A stretch of 64,000 bases of DNA. Source: Amylostereum areolatum. Lineage: Eukaryota > Basidiomycota > Agaricomycetes > Russulales > Stereaceae. The DNA lies in NCBI GenBank assembly GCA_012932865.1, contig SAXG01000004.1, positions 124,001 to 188,000 of the forward strand, given 5' to 3'. A program made the translations under genes and the position numbers. Of the stretch, positions 34,158 to 46,050 are shown piece by piece (the first letter of the stretch is position 1; every line of letters starts with the position of its first letter). The notes below the pieces were generated by a model. The model did no database searches. It was not told the DNA's origin and was given only the letters and a program-made list of their open reading frames with translations.

Positions 34158-35501
34158 TTAATGGTGGCCTAGGTGAGTACTGACTGCACCAACAGTTACA
34201 CCCCTCGCAGCAAGGACGTCCCGAGATTCAGTGGCGAAACCGAAGTCGTTATACCCAGCGGTTGTCCCCGGGGTATAAAACGAAGGGCGGTCATACGGCG
34301 TTAGGGGGATGTCCTTCTCGAGTCGGATGGGCAGGTCAGGCTACGAAGGTACCGTCAGTTCGCCTGCAGAAACGAGCGGGGCGAAAAGAGCATACATTCG
34401 AGGTGTAGTACCGCCCAAATGCGACCAATTCGCCGTCGTGGTCTTCCGCCTCCTTGATGGCAGAATCGCGGTCGTATCCTCCGTCGGCGATGTACGGGAT
34501 GCCCCGCCATATCTCGCGTAAAAAGTCGTTGGACTCCCCTGCCTTGATCTCGCGCGCTTCCCCTCCAGCAATGCGAGGCTCAATAACGTGCAGGAACGCG
34601 ATATCGGGGTGACGAGCACGGATTTCGCGCGCGACGTATCCAAAGGTAGGGCGAGGGTCCTCAAGCTCCACGCCTCCGTCTACACAGCCATGGGATAGGT
34701 GTCAGATTGTGTGGACATCAGGAAACATGCATTGAAGACGCACCAAAGCCCACCGCGGTTGCCCACGGGGAAAACTTCATGCCCACCCTATCCGCACCAA
34801 TTGCCGCCACGACCGCGTCGACCACTTCAAGATAGAATCTGCCTCTGTTCTCCGGGCTACCCCCGTATTCGTCCGTGCGGTTGTTGGCGAAGTTCTTGAG
34901 GAACTCGTCCGCAAGGTAACCGCCCGCACCGTGGACCTCGACGCCATCGAACCCTGCGTCTTCCACGGCGGCACGCGCAGCGGCGGCATAATACTGTACA
35001 TAGTTCTTGATCTCGTCTTTGGTCATCGCACGCGGGGCCCTGCTGCGACCCTCAACGGGGAGATTCCCGGCGGAGAGATAGGGGTACGACGGGTCCGCTT
35101 CTTCCAGGATCTCGGGAATGGAACGACGGCCTATGGTCCAGATTTGGCAGTATATGAAGGAGCCCTTGGCATGGACAGCGTCCACGACCTAGAAACAACG
35201 GGTCAGCGCGCGAAGAAAGTTAAACGACTGTACTCACCTTCTTCCACGCGGCGATTTGCTCAGACGAATATATGCCAGGTGTGTTGCGGAGCTCCAGACC
35301 TGCGTCGCGCGGCGTTACATAGGTCGCCTCTGTGATGATGAGGGTGCCCGGGACCGTCGCACGCAGGGCATAATGCTCGACGTGATGATCGCCCACAACA
35401 TGGTTTTTGTCCGCCCTATTGCGCGTCAGAGGAGGCATAACGATGCGGTGTTGAAGGTCCATGCGACCAACACGGGTGGGCTGGAATAATTTCGCGGACA
35501 T
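34158..35501 (-). CDS. old yellow enzyme family ene-reductase (NADPH dehydrogenase), intact copy
   Basis: It is an FMN-dependent reductase of activated alkenes. Four exons (35501-35238, 35188-34744, 34679-34396, 34340-34158) give 391 residues. It starts MSAKLFQPTRVGRMDLQHRI, then VMPPLTRNRAD (FMN site), TEATYVTPRDAGLELRNTPG and IYCQIWTIGRRSIP. The substrate loop is GFDGVEVHGAGGYLADEFLK: the His is kept, but the partner Asn of the usual HGAN motif is Gly. Then NRTDEYGGSPENRGRF, DRVGMKFSPWA, and IADGGYDRDSAIKEAE. The C-terminus PSFYTPGTTAGYNDFGFATE is typical. A TATA box (TATAAAAA, 35599-35592) lies 91 bp upstream. A closely related broken copy lies at 58.5-59.8 kb in opposite orientation. Confidence 0.93.
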
Positions 35502-35591
35502 GTTCGTGGTGTAGTGGGGAGATAGTTAGTGAGTGAGGGCGAAGATATGTGAGGACTTGGTGTTGGGGGGTCTTCTCCCTCGATAACTGCC

Positions 35592-35599
35592 TTTTTATA
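35592..35599 (-). promoter_or_regulatory. TATA box of the old yellow enzyme gene
   Basis: TATAAAAA on the minus strand, 91 bases before the ATG. The related copy has CATAAAAAGG at the matching place near 58384. Confidence 0.55.
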
Positions 35600-38500
35600 T
35601 TCGCTGGCCAGCCCTTCCGCCAGGCATTGGCTTCTAGATGAAACTGTGCGGATGAGGGCGTGCGCGCCCATAACGCCTCCGTATCGATCGGGCTCAGTCA
35701 GGAAGTCAACGACCATGGCGATCCTAAGTTGACCCGGAGGTTATGTAGACTTCGCAAAGACGACCCACTTGCGCGAGAGATAGCTTGCCGTGAGTAAGTT
35801 CAAAGTAGCGCCCAGGCTGACGAATGTGATGAGACCGGCGCAGAATTCGTTGTTGACTAAGTGAAAAAGTCCTAGCTGAGGATGACTAGGATGCCGTAGA
35901 CCAGAATACATAGGGGGATATTTCTGCGACGTGGACTCGGAGTCGTGGAGTTGTGGATGTCGAAACCGTCACGTTGAACGTCTGAACGATCTGAACAGTG
36001 ACTAACGTCGAGTGAACGTTGAACGTTCAGAACGTTCGAAACGGTCCTGCTCAACCAAATACGTGTAAATAAGAAACCCTGCGACCCGGATACTACGCCG
36101 CCGACGGCCGATTAGTAGCCTGAGTAGGGACTACATGAAGCGGATTTTCATGGATGGGGATTACTGACTCTAACCCCGAGTTTCGTCACATTCAATCACA
36201 AGTACAACCATGAAGTTGAGCTGAAGTTCAAAGAAGTTTCAAAGGTAAGGCGGGACGGCATTCGTATACATAATGATCGATGAAAGATATCTTTAGTTTA
36301 TAATCAGTGAGGCGGTCTGTTCGCAGTACTCTACTGCTGACTGAGAAATGGTGTCAACACAACACGGGCCCCATCATCGGACCGAAGTCCTCAGAACCTC
36401 GTCACCGCGTGCGCGATCCACCTAAACGCCCCACCGTGCCACGAAGGCCAGTGAGAGACGTCAGGGACCGTGCAACGCTCGACCAGAGTCGAACTCGTCG
36501 CCGAAGCGCACGAGTCACGAAAGATCACAACGCGCGAAGCGTGTGGAAAGGGTTCAAAAAATTGGCCAGGTCTCCGAAACGACCGGCGGATGCAGCGGAG
36601 GCAGCGCGGGCGGACCCCGTTCGTGTCTGCCGTGAGACGGCGAGTCGATGCGACGCGGTTACGCGTCGAAACGAGCGAGGCCCTGTGAAGGAAGTTCAGC
36701 CACGGGACCTTAAAAGAGGCTTTCGCACCGAAACGAAACGAAGGGAGAATAACGTTGGATTGGCAAGCTGGGGAGACACACTAGGAAGGAACAAGACCAG
36801 ACCGAGCTCGAGCCAGCGTCGCCGAGAAGCTCCAGTCGCCAGATGACCACAGAGACCCAGCTAAGGGGCGGCACATCCCGCAAGAAACGGGGTGCTCGAG
36901 CCCAGTCGTCTAGATAGCCAGTACAAGCGAGAGCCAGCACAGTTACCGCGTTGAACGTTGAGGGGTGAGATGGCGTGGATAGTTTATTGTGCGTTGGATG
37001 TTGGATGTTGTGGCGTAGCCGAGGGGTTTTGCAGTGGTCGAGATGTCGGGTTGAGTGGAGCTGTCGTTGTCCACCGAAGCCAAGCACGAAGGACTGTCAA
37101 GCAAAGTCCGCGCGCGCTGCAACCAGCCTGATGAACAGCCGAGGGATCCAATACCTTGAACACGCATCGGTCTTGAGCGAAGGCGTACGGCTCGAACCAG
37201 TAGTTGCTGTGAATCTTGCCAAAGGCGACTGTTTTTCATGGCGCAATGTTGGACAAGACCTGAGAACCGAGGACACAGCCAGAGAGTCGTAGACAGCGGG
37301 AGACGCGCCTCTGGGTTTCTGCTCGCAGCCGAGGCTCTTGACTCCAAGGTTTGGAAAGTGAACGGGACGACCTATAAGCCCGTTAGCTTCCGTACCGCCA
37401 GAAAGAAACGCCGAGCGCACCTCTTGAAGCATCAAGCAATGTGCTCTTCTTGAGGAGAGGAAAGAAGGTATATGGAGGTATGGATAACCATCATCGGACC
37501 CCGAGGGGCCCTCAGCCATACCGCCGCCCGCGAGCTCGCACGAAGTGGCCGGCTGCGATCGTCATGCCCAAAGGCTAGAGAGCCATCGTCCCCCGAAGGC
37601 GCGCGAATGGCCTCTTTCAGACGTGCGAAATGCCCAACAAGCCCCCAGAACCCAGATGACCTGAAAAAGAGAGGCGCCAGCCAAGCGAGACCCAGGTTGA
37701 GGCGCACCAGGATAAACGTTGTCAGTGGGACGGCTTGAACTTGAAAACGTTCGGACGTTGCGTGGTCGGGTCCGTGCGTTGTCGGGTTCGATCACTCAGT
37801 CGGCGTGGCACTTGCGCATGGGCGATCTCACTGGACGGGAGGGTCAGAAGAGCGAGGATCGGAAAGGGGAGAAGGGGGACTCGCCAACTCTCAGAACCTG
37901 CGGTAGCACCGGCGGACAGTTGCAGGCATCGCCAGCGCCGGTAGAAAGACTCAAGCCACAGAACTCAGAACTTACGGAGAAGGACTTGCTGCACAAGCTA
38001 AGCGTTGGACTCTTGAGGCAGACCCCTAGCAGGATGAGTGTGGCCAGCGGCAAGGACGGGCACACCTGGGCTTGGACTCCTACAAACGCGTGTGGCGAGG
38101 GCAATTAATCTCGTCCACGACGGAAAGAACCCATAGCGAACTCACCGGAAGGCGGGGTGTGGCCCACAGCAGAGTCGGCTTGAGGATGGGAGCATGTTGA
38201 TCTTGTGGTATTTGAGGAGGAGGCCACAAAATCTGCGGCGGCGACGGCGTCCAGAGCCTTGAAGTTAAACGTTGAGCGTTGACGGGCTATCCTGTCCTAG
38301 AGGGGGGAGGGGAAGGAAGGAGAGGGAAGGAGAGGGGAAAGGGCGGTGAGGGAAATTCCGCCCGATCCGAGGGCCTTATAAGCTGGCGGAGAGGACAATG
38401 CGAGTACAAGGACCCGCTAAGAGAAGCGAGAACGCGCGGGGCGGTGCAGGCCATCAGAGGTGGCAACCTCGCCGAGCCCCTCAGCCCATTGTCAAAGCGT

Positions 38501-39455
38501 CGTCGACCCACAAGGTCACCGCCACGAGTCGGCAGTTGTACCACCTTCATTGATTCCGGTGCGAATCTCCCGGTCGGAATGCCCTTTTTCATCCCGCACA
38601 ACGTAATAGCACAGCAGAAAATCTATGCGGGAATATAAGGTGAAGTGAGGGGGGAATGTGAAGGCGTGAAGGCGTCCGAGAGGACGGAGGGCTGAAAAGT
38701 CAACAAGGGAAAGCCTGCACGCGCGAGGGGGTGGCACGATCACGTGCTGAGAAGAAGCGGCCAAACGCGACGGGTGTTTGGATCATCCGGAGGCGCATTC
38801 GTTCGCGGGAACTCCCAGTGCCACTCTGGTGCCACTGCCAGGCTCCCAGCGGCGTGTCCGCGGTGGCACCCCCCACGTGGGGAATCGAAGGAGGCGGAAG
38901 TGCTTCGAAAACCTCGTGGTGGCGAGAACGGGTGGGCGCTGGGCGGTTCACTAGACTAGTTCACCGCTCACCGCTCCCTCAGTGGCACGCTGTGGCACGC
39001 CTCGTTTCGCGCCTCGTGTCGGCAGCTGAGGACAACCGCCCGCCTGGTCCCGTCATCGCGTCTGCACCTGTAGATCCAAGCTTCTGGTCCACGAACCACC
39101 GTCCGCGTGCCCCCCGCTCGCTCTGAATCAGGCTCCAACCTGCAAGCCCACCGCATTAAACCCATCGCAGCCCATCGCAGCCCCTAGGGAGGCCTGCGGC
39201 CCCAATCAGCAGATTATTAAAAAAACCTCAATCGGCGCACAATGCATATGCACCCGAGGCGGCGTGAACAATAAAGTACGGATGGCAGACGATTCGGGAG
39301 TAATGACGACCATGATATATTACTTACTTACAGTACAATGACCCCCCCGCCCTCCCGCGACGTCGCGCGTTCGAAACCCCCCCATCAGATCGTCTCCGTG
39401 ACATTCACACACAACGAGAGCCGTCCGTGCACCCGCGCGACTCGGACCCGCCGAC
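35600..39455. other. 3.9-kb region without a recognisable gene
   Basis: The region is GC-rich with many short open frames, the longest (36307-36846) being Arg-rich and probably chance. A cluster of GAACGTTC/TTGAACGTT motifs lies at 35970-36045. Single copies recur near 36950, 37740 and 38265. The phrase ccatcatcggacc occurs near 36370 and 37489. No transposase, reverse transcriptase or tRNA motif is seen. Confidence 0.4.
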
Positions 39456-42400
39456 CTACGGCCTCCCCTCCTGCTCGAGCCACGGCAGCCCCATCGGCGC
39501 ACTCGCCTTGCGTCCGGCCGCGGCCGCCGCGAGCATCGCGCTCGGTCCCGGCGGCATCGACCCGCTCCCGCTCCCAGGCCCGCCCCCCCCTAAGTCCACT
39601 TCCCTCCCGAGCGGGCTCGGAATCTTCCCACCGCCATTCAGTCCCGACGACGGCGCGCTCGACACTGCGAAAAGAGAACCGGACTCGGATAAGCGTGCGT
39701 GCGGCGGGGAGGGAGGACACGACGCGCCGTCGGCAGCGGACGCGACGGCGCGCGCGCGGAGCGATAGCCACGGAGGCGTTGGATGCGCGCTGCCCGACGG
39801 CAGCGACGGAGAAAGAAGGGACGGACCGAGCGATGGCGTGGGCGACGAGGACGGCCCTGCTGCTCCCGCCGCGACGGGAGACCCCGAGAATCCCACCCAG
39901 CGCCGTGGCTGCTGCTGCTGCCGTGGCTGCCGCCGACGCTGCCGCTCGCGATCACGCTCTCCCACGAGTCGAGCAGGCCGGACGACTTGAGCGAAGGCAA
40001 GAGCGCCGTACCGTCGATGAGGTTGAACCCCGCGTTCGGGTTCGCGCTGACGCTCGGCGTGCGCTTCCCGCCCTTTTCGAATTCGGCCTGGATCACGAGC
40101 GACGGCACGCGCGGCGGCGGAGTGTGCGCTTGCGGTTTCGGGCCGGCGCAGCTGGGTGTAGGCGTGTCCGAGCGAGCGATAGTACGCCGCGGAGGAGCTT
40201 TCGCTCTGCTCGTCGGCGGGGCTGATGCTCTCGCGCGTCGAGGACGGGGCGGGCATCGTCGAGGGCGGGGGCGGGGCGGGGTTCGCGAGAAGGGTCGAGA
40301 TGTCGGCCTGAATGGGCGGGGCGGGAAGCGGCAGGGAGACCGGAACCGGAGGAAGCCGGGTTCCCCACACCTCCTCGAAGTCGTGGATCCAACGTTGAAC
40401 TTCGGGGTTGTGATTCTGTCCGTACTTGTGAAGGGGCTGCGCGGCGATCGATGAGAACGACGCGGAGGGAGTTGGATGAAGAAGGAAGGATCGTACCAGC
40501 AACGCAGCGATGGCTAGGTGGGCGGAAGGACTCGTCAGAGGGCGGGCTCGGGCGCGGGGCGCAGGATGGGCAACGACGCACCGATTACGTTGTAGGACGC
40601 GCGCGCCCCGAGGAGCTGCATGATGCGGAACACCTGCTCTCGCGCGACTTGCGCATCGCTTGGACGCCTGCAGGGGAAGGCCCACTTTTTCTCTACCCTG
40701 TCAGACGGGAAAAGGGGTGGCGAAAATAAGACACAAGCCGTCGGCGGCCGCCCCGCGTGATCAATCCCGAATCGCACACAGGATGCACAGGGGAAAGCAG
40801 GGGCAGGCGAGAGAGGAGAGGGGGAAAGCACACGCACATCGCATAGCGCAAGCACCGTTGACGCGTGCAGGATATGCATCATGAAATAGCACCACGCGCT
40901 CGTGCTGGAACCCGCGTCGAACATGGCCGCATGCTCCTTCGCGCTCAGTCTCGCAAAAGCGCAACGAGACGACGAGCGATTCTTCCCAAGTCTAAATTGA
41001 CAATTGACCCGTGGGCGAGGGCGACCGTAAATGAAATTCGACCGATCGTCGGCAGTGGCCGACAGCGGGGGTCGAGGATAGGCGTAGAAGGTCCGAGGAA
41101 GGCGGAGGCGGGGAGGGTAAATGGACCCAGGACAGGTCGTCAACCGGGATATGTTCATGCCCATGATGCCGAAGGTCGATGGTGCCGAACATCGATAGCG
41201 TGCGCGAGGGTCGATTGAAATTTGCGGCGTCGGGGGCGGCGATTGTGCGCAGGACGTGATATCGAACACGACATTCCAAGGACGAAGGTCACGGGCGAGG
41301 ACGACCACCATGACGAAGCAAGGGCAGGCAAGGCGGGGAAATTGAAAAAGGAAAGTGCGCGACGAAACGATGGCGAGGGCGAGCAATATCCAATTCAGAG
41401 GCGGGAAAACAGAAAGAAACAAGCATAGATCAGCGACGTGCACGCTCGAGAAGCGGGAAAGCGACGATACGCACCATCAGCTGTTGCGTCGTCTCCTGCA
41501 CGGCAGCCTCGATCGCCCCACGGTCTGCGCGACCGTCTACCATTTCATGTCAACCGAGCACCTGGCTCAGAACGGGGCAAGAGAAAAACGTACCGTCTGC
41601 AGCACGGATGGTGCCGACCATGGCCCAGTGGATCGTAGCGATGCGAAGAAGATGGCCAAATTCGGAGGCGGAGGCGGCGCGGGGCGCGGGCGCGTTCACG
41701 TACTCTGTCGACGAACACATCAGCATCCTGGATTTCTGGGACGACAAGGTAGGATGATGAAATACGAGGCAGGCCGAGGAGATGAAACCCTCAAGGCAGC
41801 AGACGCCTTGCGGCGTCGCCCAAACTGCTTGGAAAACAATGGGCGTGGGGAGAGAGAGAGCACACGCGCCCCGATGCGCGCGTCAGTGGTGTGAGCGGCT
41901 AAGAATAGGGACGAAGGGGAATGGGAGGGAATCGAGCGAGCGAACGAAGGCACGGACGAGTCGGCGTCCCGTTGCGAAAGATGCGCGCGAGCCGGCGGGA
42001 GAAGTGCGGCTGTGTGCAAGCGCGAGCCTGAGGGCAACTCAAACCCCAACCCGGTCTGACGGCGCGTGCTCTCGGTTGGAGTGCACGCGTTGGGGGGCTG
42101 TCTCAGCGCGAAGGCGAGAGCACCGCCATGGGAAAGATCATCGAGAACCACGAGCGAGGTGCGAGAGGAAGCGAAGGGGGAAGGGGAAAAATTGCACCCA
42201 CCTGCGCAACCCCAGCCCACGGCCATGCCGACCTCGAAGGCGGCCTCGCAGACCGGGAGACGAAGGGTGAGATCGATCGCGCGCGGGGGTAGAGGTATCG
42301 AGTGGTAAGTAAAGTGGATGAGGTGCTGCAAACGAATGAGCCACAGACACCGCCGGGCGGTCTCGCGGGCGATGCGCTCTTCGCACGAGGTTTGACCGGG

Positions 42401-43614
42401 GTCTGAATCCGGAGCGTGCACACGGAGGTCTCCTTCCAGAATTTGGAGTGCCAAGTCTACGGGGAGCGGGTGAGAAGGAGGACGCGAAGACGGGCCTAGG
42501 TACGGGGAGAACGAACCGAAACACCTGGTGGACGGGGTCCACGGGTAGGAGCTGAGAAGCTCGTGGCTCTGGAGCACGCAAAGGGCCTGGACGGTGTACA
42601 GGTTGCGCTCGACGAGTAAGCGACCGGCGTTGTCAAACATGAGACCGATAGCGGCGACGTAATGCGCGTGTCCGGCGAGGCGCGGGGGACCCCCCGGGGT
42701 CCGATAGCGGGAAAGAGGCATGGCAAGGCCGCAGACGGCGTGGAGAACGTAGGGGGGGACACGAGCTAGTGAGAGCGCGTAATAGAAGGTGGGCATGTGG
42801 AAGATGAGTCGCTGTGGATGGGCGTGTGCGAAAAAGACTGGGAAAAGCCAAGGATGAGATCGGGTTTGGGTGCGGGAAGGGATCATTAAGCGGGGTACTC
42901 ACGGTTAACGAGGTCGCGGACGACGGGGGGTTCGAGGGAGGCGGGGGGAGGAAGATCGATGTCGGGCTCTGGATCTGCGATGCGTGGGCGCTTCCTTTGG
43001 TCGACATGATCGCCACTGGGGTCGAGGGGGATGCGAGAGGTCGACGGTTCTTGGAAGATGGTGGGGTGAGTGGGAGGATGAGAAGGGCCAGGACGGGGAG
43101 CATGTCGACGGGTGCTGGCGCTGTGGGACGAGCTGGAGCTTACGCTGTCGGGGGCGGGGAGGATGAGGGCGGGGTTGGGCACGATCTGAGTTGGGGGGAG
43201 CGGAACGGGGTGCGGGGACGGGACGGCCGGCGGCATCGGTGTAGGTGCAGTCCTTGGAAGCAAAGTAGCTGGGTTGTGGGGGGACGGGCGGGTAAGGGAA
43301 AGAGAGGGCACGGGGAAACGGGGAGCGCGTACCAATTGCTGCAGGGGGCTGTATGGACAAGAAATGGCGATGAGCGGAAGGAAGAGGGCGGAAGGAAGGG
43401 GCAAGGGAAGAAAAGGGAGAATGAAAGACGAACCTGTGCCATCGCAGCGGCGTTTGCTCTTGTGGCAGGGATCACAGGCCTGTCGAGTGCGAAGGTAAGG
43501 AGGCGAAGGCAAAGTGAGAGAAGGCGCGGAGGATAGGGGACCTTTGCGAGACGCTTGCGTTTGGGACCCTTGAGAAACGAAAAGTTGAACGCGTCTTGGG
43601 CGTCTTTGTCTGGT

Positions 43615-43647
<33 letters not shown>

Positions 43648-43655
43648 GAAGGCAT
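39456..43655 (-). CDS. Zn(II)2Cys6 fungal transcription factor
   Basis: It is a nuclear sequence-specific regulator. The ATG at 43655 gives MPS followed by an 11-Gln run and NFSFLKGPKRKRLAK, a nuclear localisation-like stretch. After an intron (GTCCCCTATCC...CGACAG) comes the zinc cluster ACDPCHKSKRRCDGT, then after another intron PCSNCYFASKDCTYTDA: six Cys in the expected spacing. A Ser/Pro linker with KRPRIADPEP leads to the fungal_trans region (AHPQRLIFHMPTFYYALSL, CLWLIRLQHLIHFTYHSIPL, HNPEVQRWIHDFEEVWGTRL). Near the C-terminus comes AGFNLIDGTALLPSLKSSGL and LDSWESVIASG. The final Pro/Ser/Gly-rich part and stop near 39456 are uncertain, as exons there were hard to join. The target genes are unknown. 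Confidence 0.85.
43608..43646 (-). repeat. CAG/CAA trinucleotide run (polyglutamine)
   Basis: It encodes 11 consecutive Gln at residues 4-14 of the Zn2Cys6 factor. Both CAA and CAG codons occur. Confidence 0.8.
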
Positions 43656-45210
43656 GAGGGAGGAGGAGGAGGAGGAGGAGGAGGGGGAAGCCGAGTCGGC
43701 GCGGGTTCTAATAACATCTCACCCTCAAGCCGTGCGCCAATCTGCCGGGACGTATTTCCACTGACCAGATTTGCCATTTCTTTCCTCCTCCCAATCCGAC
43801 CGCCCGCTCGGCTCGGCCGTCCGATCTCCGTCTCGTCCACTCCCGCCGGCTCCCAAGATCTCCTTCAGTGTGCTTCCCCTTCCCCTTCCCCGCCGCCGGC
43901 TCCCTTTCGCCCTCCCTCTCCCTCCCTCCCTCTCCTCCTCCTCCTCCTCCTCCTCCTCTTCCCACTTTCCTTCCCCCTTTGTTTGCACGTCGCCCGACCA
44001 TCGCACTCGACTCCCAACCACGCTTTGTCTCACGCGACCCGCGTCAACTCCACCTCTCGGTCCCGCTTCTCCTTCCCCTCGATCGCCTGCCCAACCGACA
44101 AACGTGCTTCAGAAACTAGGGTCGTCGTCGCCGTCCCCCGTCCCTGCACTCGTCGCCGGTTTCCATCCTCGTTTTTTCATCATCCGTTCTACTTTCAACC
44201 CCGCACCGCCTGCGGCCTGCCCCCCCGCCGCGGCATCACCCATCTCCCCACAGCACCCGTGCCGTACGCTCGGTCGCGTGCTCTTTAATCCTCCAAGCCC
44301 CCGTCTCGGCATCCTGCTGCCTTCCTCCCTTCCTCCGTACATATCCTCCAACGCCCGTCTCCTCCTTCCCTCTGCCGTCACCCCCTCCCCCCGGTCTTCA
44401 TTCCATACTTCCGTACTTCACGTAAACCCCCGGTCTTTCTACATCCTGTCTGCAACCACCCCAGTTTCACAGTTCTCCTTCTACCATACACGGCGACACG
44501 CCCCCCACCCAACCCTACATGTGTTATTGCCAGGAGAAATGGTTCGTCCCATCGTGCCCCCATGACCTCCCCATTCATCTTCCCACCGCGTACTACATCA
44601 AACATACCTATCGAGCACATCAACCGATACCTGTCGATCCGCTATCTATTCAAGCTAGTGAAGAACCGTAAAAAAAAAACTCGCGAAATGCGTTGAACGC
44701 CGTCTCCACCAGCCTGCCACTAGCCGGACACCAGTGCACCAGCCTGCACCAGCCAACGTAACGTTATCCGGGATCCTCGCCTATGCCTCCGCTTGCGCCC
44801 ATATCCCCAGCTTGAACCCCATCCGGTCTTACCGCACATGCCGCAAACCCAGGTCCGTCCCTCCGAGTCCCTCGAGTCGTCCTTCGCCATCTCCCACACA
44901 GTCGCCTTCTATCCTACTTACACCCATCTTATGCCCTCATCGGACCACTCCCGGGCGCCGCGCACACCTCCGAACCCAACAACACATCTCGTCCCCGTTC
45001 GGACAGCGCAGTGGCTCTCACCATCCCTCACCATCCTGCCATCTCGACGCCTTGAGTGCTTGCAGTTCGGTCCGATCTACTCACCGACATCGACAAGGCT
45101 CACGGCCCGAGACAGCTTCTCAATGTGCGATCGAAGGCGTGAGCATGCGCGCGCGCGCTATGTGTGCATGTGTGTAAGGGCTACAACATCGTGAGATACA
45201 CCGGGACCGT
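43656..45210. other. intergenic, transcription factor promoter and 5' UTR
   Basis: It is strongly pyrimidine-rich on the plus strand with a (TCC)n tract at about 43935-43962. A 264-codon Pro/Ser frame (43771-44565) follows from this composition and is not called. No other gene is seen. Confidence 0.45.
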
Positions 45211-45666
45211 TTAGTCGAACAGACCGAAGCCCATGTCGTCGTCGGACTCTTCCTGCAGAAAGCAGACCGTGTCAGCGTCCGATGGGTGGAAACGAAACGA
45301 TAGATGCGCCGAACCTTCTCCTCTTCCTTCTTCTCCTTCCTTCTTCTCCTCGGCGGCGGGGGCAGCAGCAGCAGCAGCGCCTCCGCTCGAAGCGACGGCA
45401 CCACCGGAGGGGACCTGCGCAGGATGCGTGTAAGTGACGATCGAGAGACGAAGATAACTTGGGAAGGACGCACAGGAGGCGAGCTTGGAGCTGCCCTCCG
45501 CGATCAGCGCGCCGACGTCCTTGCCCTCGAGCTCAGAGATGAGCTTGTCGAGGCGTTCATCGTCCGCCTCGATGCCGACGGCACCGAGGACCTTCTTGAC
45601 GTCCGCGGCGGACGGCGACGCGTTGCCGCCGACTTGGAGGAGCAGGTATGCAGCGATATGGCGCAT
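45211..45666 (-). CDS. rpp2: 60S acidic ribosomal protein P2
   Basis: This is a stalk protein that recruits elongation factors to the ribosome. The ATG at 45666 starts [20 protein letters not shown], then [20 protein letters not shown] and [20 protein letters not shown]. An intron precedes [20 protein letters not shown], then an acidic hinge. A last intron joins [13 protein letters not shown], the invariant P-protein C-terminus, with TAA at 45211. The hinge carries Gly and Arg ([11 protein letters not shown]) within the usual Glu/Lys run. It diverges from RPS15. Confidence 0.95.
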   Translation of the reverse strand: MRHIAAYLLLQVGGNASPSAADVKKVLGAVGIEADDERLDKLISELEGKDVGALIAEGSSKLASCASFPSYLRLSIVTYTHPAQVPSGGAVASSGGAAAAAAPAAEEKKEGEEGRGEGSAHLSFRFHPSDADTVCFLQEESDDDMGFGLFD

Positions 45667-46050
45667 CTGCGGGTGCGGGTCAGCGAAATGCACGAAAAGA
45701 AAGCAGCACTTCCGCGTAGACGAGCGCACTTTTGTGTAGTTTTTAGGTGGTGTAAGGAAGGGGTGGTGTAGCCACAAATCACTGCGAGAATCGTCAGTAC
45801 CGCGGATGGCGAGGCGCGACGAGGACGCACATTTAATCCGCAAACGGACGACCTGTGGATTCTACGGTGAGTGCGTTGAGGAGAGGAGAAAGACTCGCCG
45901 ACGCGTCTCGGTCGATGCGCCTCGACCCGTGGGAACGCATACACAAACTGGGAAGGCAAAACTGTACAGAACACCATCGCACGTGATGTTTCGAGGACGC
46001 AAATCGATGCCCACCTTGCTCGCTCCCGCCCTCGACATCCTCAAGCAATC
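45667..46050. promoter_or_regulatory. divergent promoter of RPP2 and RPS15
   Basis: The 384 bases between two outward-facing ribosomal protein genes suggest coordinated expression. No specific motif was identified. Confidence 0.5.

Noticed and set aside
36307..36846. 179-codon Arg-rich frame
   Set aside because: It has the composition of GC-rich non-coding DNA, with no motif or intron.
39338..40454. Long plus-strand Arg/Ala-rich frames
   Set aside because: They are antisense shadows of the Zn2Cys6 factor's GC-rich C-terminal exons.
43771..44565. 264-codon plus-strand Pro/Ser frame
   Set aside because: It lies in a pyrimidine-rich upstream region; composition alone keeps the frame open, and no domain or splice site supports it.
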